In this document: positions 1 to 8,300 of the stretch, in pieces | Layout: every line of letters begins with the position of its first letter | Position numbering within the stretch: the first letter of the stretch is position 1 | From: Flavobacteriaceae bacterium UBA5079 | GTDB taxonomy: Bacteria; Bacteroidota; Bacteroidia; Flavobacteriales; Flavobacteriaceae | NCBI GenBank assembly: GCA_002414705.1 | Contig: DIAL01000157.1 | Span: forward strand, 7,129-18,163 | Direction of reading: 5' to 3' | Length of the DNA stretch: 11,035 nucleotides | Notes under the pieces: model-generated | Told to the model about the DNA's origin: nothing | What the model saw: only the letters and a program-made list of their open reading frames with translations | Databases searched by the model: none | Made by a program: the position numbers and the translations under genes

Positions 1-1620
1 ACCATTATTCAACAAAAGCTCATAGATGCTAATGACAAAATAGACAGGCAATTAGAAGTGTATAAAAAAATTAACCGTTATGTTAAAATGATGGTTGAAA
101 CAAGCTCTCTCCAAGATTTTGGTAATATTATAGCAGAGGGCTTTATAGATGTATTCCAATTTGAAAGTGCTTTAGTTATTTTCGAAAAACACGATATAAC
201 ATCTGTCTCGAGTGAAGGTATTGATACAGATAAATATGATATAAACCATCTATACGAAAGTATCCTAAAAAGTGTTTCAAACAAAAACAGTAAAAAGCCT
301 GTTTATTTAAATCAATCCCTAATTCGTTCCAATACGTATTTAAATAAGTTTGAAAGTGTTTTATACCGGAAATTCACATCTAATAAAGATCAATATAATT
401 TTGTTATTGTTGGTTTAGTATCAAAAAAACATGCCTTTAATTATGATAAATTAAATCCCGAGCAATTAATTTTATTAGACAATTTTTCCGGACAAATACA
501 TTCTGTCTTCAAACAAAGACTCTATGGAGTTAACTTGAAATATCAAAAAGATAAGTATAGAAGCATCATTGCGAACATGAAATTAGGTCTTTTAGAAGTT
601 GATAATCACGACCGTATTTTAATGTCTAATCCAAGTTTTTCTGAAATGTCCGGTTATCAAGAAGAAGAGTTAATTGGCAAATTAGCTAGTGATGTCCTTT
701 TAAAAGAAGAGGATCATAAAAAAATGAAAGGGACTATAGCAGAAAGAAGTCAAAATATTTCATCTGTTTACGAACTTACTGTTAACAATAAAGAAGGCGA
801 TGAAAGAACTTGGTTAATAAGTGGAGCCCCTAATTATGATATAGATGGCAATGTAATAGGGTCCATTGGTATTCATTTAGATATCACAAATCAAAAGAAA
901 ACAGAACAAAACCTGAATAATGCGAACAAGGATTTAAAAAAAATAAATCACGAATTAGATACTTTCGTCTATAGGGTTTCGCATGATTTAAGAACGCCTT
1001 TATTGTCTATTATTGGTCTTATTGATTTAATTAAAACCAATACGGCAAGCGATATTGGTGAGCAGAATTTAGAGTTTATTAACTTGATAGATCAAAGTGC
1101 TAACAGATTAGATAATACCATACAAGAGATCCTTAACTACTCTAGAAATTCAAGACTGGATTTGGATATACACCCATTAAATATAAAAACCATAGTTCAC
1201 AATATTTGTAAAGATCTCAAATTTGTTAACACATCCATTCAATTTGATACCAACTTTAATGATATAGAGTTTATTAATACGGATAAAACAAGAATTGAAA
1301 CAGTATTAAAAAACCTGTTAAGTAATGCGGTAAAATATCATAGTCCTTACGTTGCTAATCCTGTGGTAAAGTTTAATATTGAAGAACAGGGAGCAAATTA
1401 CATTATTATTATAAGTGATAATGGTTCAGGTATACCTAAAGAGTCTATTGATAAAATATTTAATATGTTCTTTAGAGGTACTACAAAATCTAAAGGCACG
1501 GGTTTAGGCCTGTTTATTGTCAAAGAAATGGTTGAGAAACTAAATGGCTCTATAGCTGTGGAATCTATTATAAATATTGGAACAAAATTCACAATAAAAA
1601 TCCCCAATTTAAAAATTTAG
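1..1620 (+). CDS. Sensor histidine kinase, GAF-like/PAS/HisKA/HATPase_c (5' end outside window)
   Basis: Probable cytoplasmic sensor kinase that autophosphorylates on histidine and passes phosphate to a receiver, very likely the response regulator 2 bases downstream. Residue numbers count from the GTG at 58. Seen: a GAF-like region (about 10-155), a PAS domain with trailing PAC motif (about 163-280), a short charged coiled-coil linker (about 280-303), the H-box VSHDLRTPL with phospho-acceptor H309 (codon 982-984), the N-box NLLSNAVKYH (419-428), DNGSGI (454-459) and the GTGLGL glycine box (480-485). No transmembrane segment is visible, so the input is probably intracellular. Start: the frame is open from base 1, and the codons before the GTG continue a helical, charged sequence (TIIQQKLIDANDKIDRQLE). 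I therefore treat the gene as cut by the window edge instead of starting at 58 or at the ATG at 88. The signal sensed cannot be read from the sequence. Confidence 0.93.
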   Translation, partial: TIIQQKLIDANDKIDRQLEVYKKINRYVKMMVETSSLQDFGNIIAEGFIDVFQFESALVIFEKHDITSVSSEGIDTDKYDINHLYESILKSVSNKNSKKPVYLNQSLIRSNTYLNKFESVLYRKFTSNKDQYNFVIVGLVSKKHAFNYDKLNPEQLILLDNFSGQIHSVFKQRLYGVNLKYQKDKYRSIIANMKLGLLEVDNHDRILMSNPSFSEMSGYQEEELIGKLASDVLLKEEDHKKMKGTIAERSQNISSVYELTVNNKEGDERTWLISGAPNYDIDGNVIGSIGIHLDITNQKKTEQNLNNANKDLKKINHELDTFVYRVSHDLRTPLLSIIGLIDLIKTNTASDIGEQNLEFINLIDQSANRLDNTIQEILNYSRNSRLDLDIHPLNIKTIVHNICKDLKFVNTSIQFDTNFNDIEFINTDKTRIETVLKNLLSNAVKYHSPYVANPVVKFNIEEQGANYIIIISDNGSGIPKESIDKIFNMFFRGTTKSKGTGLGLFIVKEMVEKLNGSIAVESIINIGTKFTIKIPNLKI

Positions 1621-1622
1621 TT

Positions 1623-2021
1623 ATGAAAAATGAATTATCCTTTATGTTAATTGATGACGACCACGTTTTCAATTTTATTCATAGAAAACAAATTGAAAAA
1701 TTTGAGTTAAGTAAGTCCATCAAATCTTTTGAGTCTCCATTAAGAGCTCTGCATTTTTTGAAGAATTTAAGTTTAGAAAATATACCAGATATTATATTTT
1801 TAGATATTAATATGCCGGAATTAAATGGATTCGCTTTCCTTGAAAAGCTAAAACAAGAGCGTGTTGAATTACTAAATCACCTTAATGTTTTTGTTGTAAC
1901 ATCTTCTCTAAACCCTGAAGATTATGCAGCTTCTAAATCGTTCGAATGTATAAAAGGTTATTATAATAAACCGATAGATTTAGAAAAAATAATGATGACT
2001 GTAAATTGGATTTTAACCTAA
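1623..2021 (+). CDS. Single-domain response regulator (receiver only)
   Basis: A 132-residue CheY-like receiver with no output domain. The expected active site is present: acidic cluster D11-D13 in LIDDDH, phospho-acceptor D61 in the motif FLDINMPELNGF, switch residue T93 in VVTSS, and lysine K116 in NKPID. Length matches a bare receiver fold. The ATG lies 2 bases after the kinase stop codon, so the two are almost certainly co-transcribed and form a kinase-receiver pair. With no DNA-binding or enzymatic domain, it probably acts by protein-protein contact or as an intermediate in a phosphorelay. This is inference; the target is not in the window. It faces the metal-efflux operon convergently, so a role in controlling that operon is not supported. 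Confidence 0.93.
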   Translation: MKNELSFMLIDDDHVFNFIHRKQIEKFELSKSIKSFESPLRALHFLKNLSLENIPDIIFLDINMPELNGFAFLEKLKQERVELLNHLNVFVVTSSLNPEDYAASKSFECIKGYYNKPIDLEKIMMTVNWILT

Positions 2022-2058
2022 ATTTCTATGGGTTATTAGTGTTAGAGGCTATTTTGTT

Positions 2059-2084
2059 TTTTTAAACACAAGAGTGTTTAAAAA
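2059..2084. terminator. Perfect 11-bp inverted repeat between convergent genes, possible weak bidirectional terminator
   Basis: The arms TTTTTAAACAC (2059-2069) and GTGTTTAAAAA (2074-2084) are exactly complementary around a 4-base loop AAGA, 37 bases after the response regulator stop. The position between two convergent genes suits a shared terminator. Against this, the stem is AT-rich, and on both strands the T-run precedes the hairpin, with no U-tract after it. It is therefore not a canonical intrinsic terminator. The rest of the gap (2022-2200) shows no open reading frame of note, only an 8-bp palindrome AACTAGTT at 2183-2190. Confidence 0.4.
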
Positions 2085-2200
2085 CATGTTCAATTAATTT
2101 GTGCAATTTTAAAGGATAGCATATGGCAATCGTCTAGCTCCTAAACAGGTTGTGTGATTTTAGAATTAAAATTTACGCAAATAACTAGTTCCTTATCAAT

Positions 2201-4159
2201 TTAATCTTCTTTATAACTAAGCAAACGCAACGCGTTTAAAACAACCACAACGGTAGAGCCTTCATGGAATAATACGGCAAGTCCAATATTGGTTAAGCCA
2301 AATATAGTTACAGGAACCAAGATAGCAACAACACCCAAACTGATAAAAATATTTTGGTTTATAATACGTTTGGAAGCGCGACTTAAGCCAATAGCAAAGG
2401 GTAACATTTCTAATTTATCAGACATTAAAGCTACATCAGCCGTTTCTAACGCCACATCGCTTCCAGCTGCTCCCATAGCAATACTAACTGTGCTCAATGC
2501 CATGGCTGGTGCATCGTTTACGCCATCGCCAACCATGGCAACTTTGCCATCGCGCTCTATTAATAAACGCATTGCATCTACTTTATCTTCTGGCAATAAA
2601 TTACCGCGACTTTCAGTCAAGCCAATTTGTTTGGCTATAGCCTTTCCAACGCTTTCATGATCGCCTGTAAGCATAATCATGTTTTTAATACCAATTTTTT
2701 TGAGTCGTAATAAGGTCTTAGCAGCTGTTTTTCTTGGAACATCCATAACACTTACCAAACCAATGATCTGATTTTGATACCCAACAAGCATAACGGTCTC
2801 GCCAGCTTCCAATTGCTGGTTAAATTGCGTTTCAACACCTTCGGAAATTATAAATTTCTCATCGGTCATCAATCGGATATTCCCTATATAAACAGGTTTA
2901 TCCTTGTAAAGTGCTTCAATACCTTTCCCTTGTATGGCACTCATATTGGATGCTAAATTGGCAGCTTCTAATTGCTCTTGTTCTTTTATGGCTTTTGCAA
3001 TGGCTTTTGCTAATGGATGATTACTCAAACGCTCTACTTCATAAAGCAATTGCAGCAGTTCTTTTTTGTCAAAATCATTAAAAGCAATTACGTTTTTTAA
3101 ACTCGGTTTTCCTTCGGTTAATGTCCCAGTTTTATCAAAAGCTATGGTAGAAATGCTCCCCAAATCTTCCAATGCTTTACCGCCTTTAATTAAAACACCG
3201 CGTTGCGCAGCGCGTGCAATGCCACTTAAAACAGCACTTGGTGTTGAAATAGCCAAAGCACAAGGACTAGCAGCTACCAAGACCGTAATGGCACGGTACA
3301 AGCTGGTTTCAAAAGGTTCATTTATTACCAAAAAAGCAAAACATAACATTGTTACGATTAGAATTATAATTGGCACATATATTTTCTCGAATTTTTTTGT
3401 ACGTCTTTGTGTGGGCGATTTTTGCGTTTCTACATCATTAACTAATCTAATGAGTCTGGAAACTGTAGAATCTTTTGTTAATTTTAGCACACGCACTTCC
3501 AATGCGCTATCACCATTTATGGTTCCAGAAAAAACGATGTGCATTTTGTCAATATCAGAAAAATTAGGTGTTTTTTTGTCTTCGGGAAATGGGCTTTTAT
3601 CAACAGGTATACTTTCACCTGTAATTGGCGCTTGGTTTACGCTGCTTACACCTTTAATAACAACACCATCGGCTGCAATTTTAGTATGCGGTTGTACCAC
3701 AATAATATCACCAATTTCTAAATCTTCCACTGAAATTTCTTTCAAAGAATTTCCATTTTTCAATAACGCTGTTTTAGCTGATAAGTTTCCTAGAGCTTTA
3801 ATAGATTTTTCGGCTTTATTCATGGCATAATGCTCCAGCGCATGCCCTAAACTAAATAAGAATAATAGAAGTGAACCTTCAGCCCAACTTCCAATATAAG
3901 CGGCTCCAATAGCAGCTGCTATCATCAGAAAATCGATTTCAAATAACCCTTGCTTTAATTTATGGTAGGCTTCTATACTTATAAAATACATGCCAAAACC
4001 ATAGGAAATAATATAGCTGACTAAAACAAACGCAGAAGATAAATTGCTTAATGTATCTAAAGCAAAACCAGTAACTAAAAAAGCACCGCAAAAAATTGAG
4101 AAGTACAATTCTGTACGTTTGCCAAATATTAGATGGGAATGCTTATGATTTTCTGACAT
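2201..4159 (-). CDS. Heavy-metal P-type ATPase, P1B-4 type (Co/Zn/Fe-class exporter)
   Basis: A 652-residue inner-membrane ATPase that exports divalent metal cations from the cytoplasm. Catalytic features in order: actuator loop TGES (180-183), membrane metal-site motif SPC (298-300), phosphorylation motif DKTGT with D342, the HP dipeptide of the P1B nucleotide domain (H381-P382), TGD (498-500), hinge GDGVNDAP (544-551) and the late transmembrane motif HEGST (632-636). SPC together with HEG-S/G-T is the known signature of the P1B-4 subgroup (CoaT/CtpD-like, reported for Co, Zn, Fe, Cd). It differs from the CPC motif of Cu and of most Zn/Cd pumps. There is no N-terminal HMA domain; the only N-terminal metal-ligand candidate is HKHSH (residues 5-9). 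It is the last gene of the operon, 10 bp after the czcB-like gene. Metal specificity is inferred from motifs. Confidence 0.93.
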   Translation of the reverse strand: MSENHKHSHLIFGKRTELYFSIFCGAFLVTGFALDTLSNLSSAFVLVSYIISYGFGMYFISIEAYHKLKQGLFEIDFLMIAAAIGAAYIGSWAEGSLLLFLFSLGHALEHYAMNKAEKSIKALGNLSAKTALLKNGNSLKEISVEDLEIGDIIVVQPHTKIAADGVVIKGVSSVNQAPITGESIPVDKSPFPEDKKTPNFSDIDKMHIVFSGTINGDSALEVRVLKLTKDSTVSRLIRLVNDVETQKSPTQRRTKKFEKIYVPIIILIVTMLCFAFLVINEPFETSLYRAITVLVAASPCALAISTPSAVLSGIARAAQRGVLIKGGKALEDLGSISTIAFDKTGTLTEGKPSLKNVIAFNDFDKKELLQLLYEVERLSNHPLAKAIAKAIKEQEQLEAANLASNMSAIQGKGIEALYKDKPVYIGNIRLMTDEKFIISEGVETQFNQQLEAGETVMLVGYQNQIIGLVSVMDVPRKTAAKTLLRLKKIGIKNMIMLTGDHESVGKAIAKQIGLTESRGNLLPEDKVDAMRLLIERDGKVAMVGDGVNDAPAMALSTVSIAMGAAGSDVALETADVALMSDKLEMLPFAIGLSRASKRIINQNIFISLGVVAILVPVTIFGLTNIGLAVLFHEGSTVVVVLNALRLLSYKED

Positions 4160-4169
4160 ATTTTATAGA

Positions 4170-5315
4170 TTAATGATTGTGAACACCTTCACTTTCGCTC
4201 AATAACATAGCAGTTCCTTTAATTATTATGCTACTTTTGGTGAGTTTTTCGGGTTGTATTATTTCTATATATTCCTCCGTTTGCTTACCAACTTCAACGG
4301 CAGTTTTATGAAATACATAACCAGCTTCATTCTGTTCCTTAAGGACTAAAATATAGTGTTGATTGCCAGATTGCATAACCGCTTCTTGAGGTAATGCCAT
4401 TGCAGTTGCTTCATTTACGTGAATTTGCGCTTCTACAAACATGCCAACTATAAAATTAGTGTCTTCGTTATCAATATGCGCATGAACTTGCACACGTCTG
4501 CTGGTTTCATTAATAGTTGTGCCTACCAAATGCACATCTGCAGTATAGATTTTATTTGACGCTTCTGGAATAGTAAAGGTTATTTTCTGACCTTTTTTAA
4601 TTTTCATAATATCTTTTTCAAACACCGAAAGTTCTAAATGAATATGGTCTACATCCACAATTTCCATAATTTCATCACTCGCAGAAACAAACATACCATT
4701 ACTCACATTGACTTTCGTAACTGAACCTTCAATAGGTGCGTACATATTTATGGTTGTCGATATGCGACCTTCCAAAATTGCTTTCGGATTCAAATTAAGC
4801 ATTTCTAATTTCTTGGCCAATCCGTTGGAATGTGCCAAACTACTTTTGTAGGTGCTTTCCGCTTTTAGATAATTTTTTTCGGACGTTATCTGTTCATCAA
4901 ACAAGGTTTTTTGACGTGTATATTCATTTTTTAAAAATCCTAACTGTTCAGCAACTTGCAAATATTCTTGTTGTAATTCTACATATTCTGTGTTTTCAAG
5001 GGTGACTAATAATTGGCCTTTTCTCACGCGATCGCCAACCAATAAAGGTGTTTTGGTAATATAACCACCCATATATGTTGTGATTCGCGATTTGTTATGA
5101 GGTGGCACATCAATCATACCGTTTACAGTTACAGTTTCATCAAAAGTTTGTTCGGATAAATTTCCAAGAACCATACTTTCGCCATTAAATTGAGCAGTTG
5201 TAATTTGGATTTCATCATTATGAGAAACGGCTGTTTCCGTTGCTTGTTCCGTTGATTCTGTGTTTCCGCAAGCCGTTAAAAGTCCAACAATTAGAATTAT
5301 ATATATGTTTTTCAT
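4170..5315 (-). CDS. czcB: Efflux RND periplasmic adaptor (membrane-fusion protein), lipoprotein
   Basis: A 381-residue HlyD/CzcB/CusB-type adaptor that bridges an RND pump and an outer-membrane channel in the periplasm. Seen: a lipoprotein signal with lipobox LLTAC (lipidated C16); a lipoyl/barrel-sandwich half around GGYITKTPLLVGDRVRKGQ (83-101); a helical hairpin of about 110-175; the second lipoyl half MYAPIEGSVTKVNVSNG (191-207); a beta-barrel region (about 224-300) with FEKDIMKIKKGQ; and a membrane-proximal C-terminal domain. The C-terminus ends HNH, a possible weak metal site. The ATG at 5315 is chosen because it gives a complete signal peptide directly at the N-terminus. It lies 11 bp after the pump-channel gene and 10 bp before the ATPase gene, which supports one transcript. 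The symbol follows family and context; CusB-like naming would be equally possible. Confidence 0.9.
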   Translation of the reverse strand: MKNIYIILIVGLLTACGNTESTEQATETAVSHNDEIQITTAQFNGESMVLGNLSEQTFDETVTVNGMIDVPPHNKSRITTYMGGYITKTPLLVGDRVRKGQLLVTLENTEYVELQQEYLQVAEQLGFLKNEYTRQKTLFDEQITSEKNYLKAESTYKSSLAHSNGLAKKLEMLNLNPKAILEGRISTTINMYAPIEGSVTKVNVSNGMFVSASDEIMEIVDVDHIHLELSVFEKDIMKIKKGQKITFTIPEASNKIYTADVHLVGTTINETSRRVQVHAHIDNEDTNFIVGMFVEAQIHVNEATAMALPQEAVMQSGNQHYILVLKEQNEAGYVFHKTAVEVGKQTEEYIEIIQPEKLTKSSIIIKGTAMLLSESEGVHNH

Positions 5316-5326
5316 GGTTTTATATA

Positions 5327-8300
5327 TTATAAAATTAAGTAATTTAAAGTGATAATTGTTTGATTATAGGTGTTCAAATTATCTAAATATTCCAGTTCCA
5401 TATCTTTAGCTGTTTCTATACTTTGTATATACTGAAAGAAATCAATTTCACCTTCTTGAAATGACCGATTGGCTGTTTTTATAATTTCTTCTGAAAGTTT
5501 TTTACCTTGATTTTCATAATAAAGAATAGCAGCATCATGCTGTTTCAATTGTTCTACTAATTTTTGGTAATCACTTTCAAGTTTTAACTTATAATCTATT
5601 TGTTTCATGTCTATAACATCTTCAGCTATTTTAGATGCTTTTATGCGTGATGCATTTCCAGAGAAGAATAACGGAATTTTCAATCCAATTTGATAGCCTT
5701 GAATATTGGTGTTAAGTCCGCTATTACTACCTACAAAATATTCTGCTGAAATGTCTGGTAATAAGGTTTGTTTTTCTTTGTTTTTCAGCGCTTGGTAATA
5801 GTTTTTAGTGTCTTCAAAATAAAGTAATCCAGGATTTTCCTCTGAAACAGAAAACGTGGTTAATGCTAATTTTTCCAAAGGTGCTGATTCTGTTTCTAAT
5901 GAATCTGTTTGCACCACTTTTAGCAATTGTTGCTTTTTAACTAGAACATCCTGCTTTGCTTGGGTAAAACGGGTTTTCATTTGCCGTTCTTTAGATTCGG
6001 CAGTTATCATTTCCAAATAGTTGGTTTCACCTAATTCAAAACGACGTTTCGCATTTTGAGCAAATTTTGTATATAAACTATCTAGAAATTGATACGTTTT
6101 AGCTTTGTTTTTGGCATAGCTTAATGCGTAATAATTAGCGTAAACGTCCTGCTTCAATTTTAGGAGTGTCATATTATGCTTGGATTGCTGCATATTATAG
6201 ACCGCTTGATTTACGCGCTTTTCTGCAAAATAACGTGTTGGAAATAGAAAGTCTTGCGAAACCCCAAATACTTTTAATGGTTCATTATTTATGGCTAAAT
6301 TATTTTCGTCGTAGCTATAATAAATGGCTGTTTTATCAAAAGTAAAAGCACTTTCAATACGTGCATCCAATTCATCTATTTCTAAATTAGAAACTTTAAT
6401 GGCTGCATTATTCTCTACGGCTAATGCTAATGTTTCTGAAATATTCAATGGTTTTTCTTGAGAAAAACCTGCCATTGAAATCAGAAGTATAATAACAGTT
6501 GAAATTTGCTTCTTATTCATTTTTAGTTGTTTTCGTTCCTCTATCCATGCATATAAAACAGGTAAAATTACCAAGGTTAAAAGTGTTGCGGTTATTAAAC
6601 CACCAATAACTACTGTTGCAAGTGGTCGTTGTACTTCGGCTCCAGCATTTGTGGAAACAGCCATGGGAAGAAACCCTAAAGCCGCAGCTAAAGCCGTTAA
6701 AAGAACAGGACGTAAGCGTTCAGTTGTGCCACGTTTTATACGTGTTTCAATATCTGTTATGCCTTCCGATTTAAGTTCTTTAAAATGTTCAATAAGTACA
6801 ATGCCATTTAAAACGGCAATACCAAACAAAGCAATAAAGCCAACACCTGCAGAAATACTAAACGGTAAATCTCGAACCCAAAGTAGGAGTATGCCGCCAA
6901 CAGCAGCCAAAGGGATAGCGGTATACACCATTAAAGCATCTTTTACAGAATTAAACGCAAAGTAGAGCAGTATAAAAATGAGCACAAGCGCAACAGGTAC
7001 TGCAATTAATAATCGGTCTTTGGCACTCTGTAAATTTTCAAATTGACCACCATACGTAATGCTGTAACCGACTGGTAATTGGATTTCTGAATTAACGCGC
7101 GACTGAATATCATGTACAACCGATTGTAAATCTCTATTTCTAACATTTACACCAATAACAATGCGTCGTTTGGTATCGTCTCTCGAAATTTGAGCAGGAC
7201 CTGTTGTGTATGAAATATCGGCTAATTCACTTAAAGGAATTTTTCCGCCAGATGGTAAATCCACGTATAAATTTTGTAAATCGGATAGGTTTTGTCTATT
7301 TTCTTCATCTAGTCGGATAGCCAAATCAAAGCGTTTTTCACCTTCAAAAACTTGACCAACTACATCACCTGCAAATCCCATGGAAATAATTTGGTTTAAA
7401 TCGGCAATATTAAGTCCGTAACGCGCAATTTTAAAACGGTTATAATTCACACTCATTTGTGGTAAACCTTCTACTTTTTCAACAATAATATCAGACGCAC
7501 CTTCCACATCGCTAATGGCTGTTTTTATGGCATCGGCTTTGGTGGCTAATATGGATAAATCTTCACCAAAAATTTTAATAGCTACATCAGCACGAACACC
7601 TGTAATGAGTTCATTAAAGCGCATTTCAATAGGTTGAGTAAATTCCACTTCCATATTGGGAATGACTTCTAAAGCTTTTTTAAATTTTTCGGCAAGTTCA
7701 TCTTTGCTAGAAGCAGAAACCCATGTGTTTTTAGGGTTTAGTTTTATAATTACATCACTTTGCTCCATGGACATTGGGTCTGTAGGGACTTCTGCAGCGC
7801 CAATCCGGCTCACTACTTGATCGACTTCCGGAAAATTATCAAGTAGTATTTTTTCAATTTTAGTGGTAATTTCTATGCTTTTACTAAGTGATGTTCCTGT
7901 TTTTAAAACGGGTTGAATTACAAAATCACCCTCATCTAATGTCGGTACAAATTCACCTCCCATTTTGTTGAAAATTCCAATACTTACAACTAAAAGTGCC
8001 GCAGCTAAACCAACAACCAGACGTTTATTATGTAGTGCCCAATGAATAACAGGACTGTACCACGCGTTAATGGTGTTCATAAGTCTAACTGAAATGTTTT
8101 TTGGTGATGGATTTGTTGGTTTTAAAAACAACGCAGAAACCACAGGAACATACGTTAAACATAATATCATGGCGCCAACCAAAGCAAAACTAAATGTCAT
8201 AGCCATGGGTTTAAACATTTTACCTTCAATACCACTTAAAGATAAAATAGGAATGAAAACGATAAGAATTATTAGCTGTCCAAAAATAGCCGAATTCATC

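Noticed and set aside
58..90. GTG at 58 or ATG at 88 as the true kinase start
   Set aside because: The frame is open to base 1 and the preceding codons look like coding sequence, so the real start is probably upstream of the window.
2022..2200. Possible small gene or RNA in the gap between convergent genes
   Set aside because: ATG codons here run only a few codons before a stop, and apart from the 11-bp hairpin there is no extended structure.
3066..3830. 254-codon open frame on the plus strand
   Set aside because: It lies wholly antisense to the ATPase gene, whose catalytic motifs are intact; the translation has no recognisable domain and reads like a shadow.
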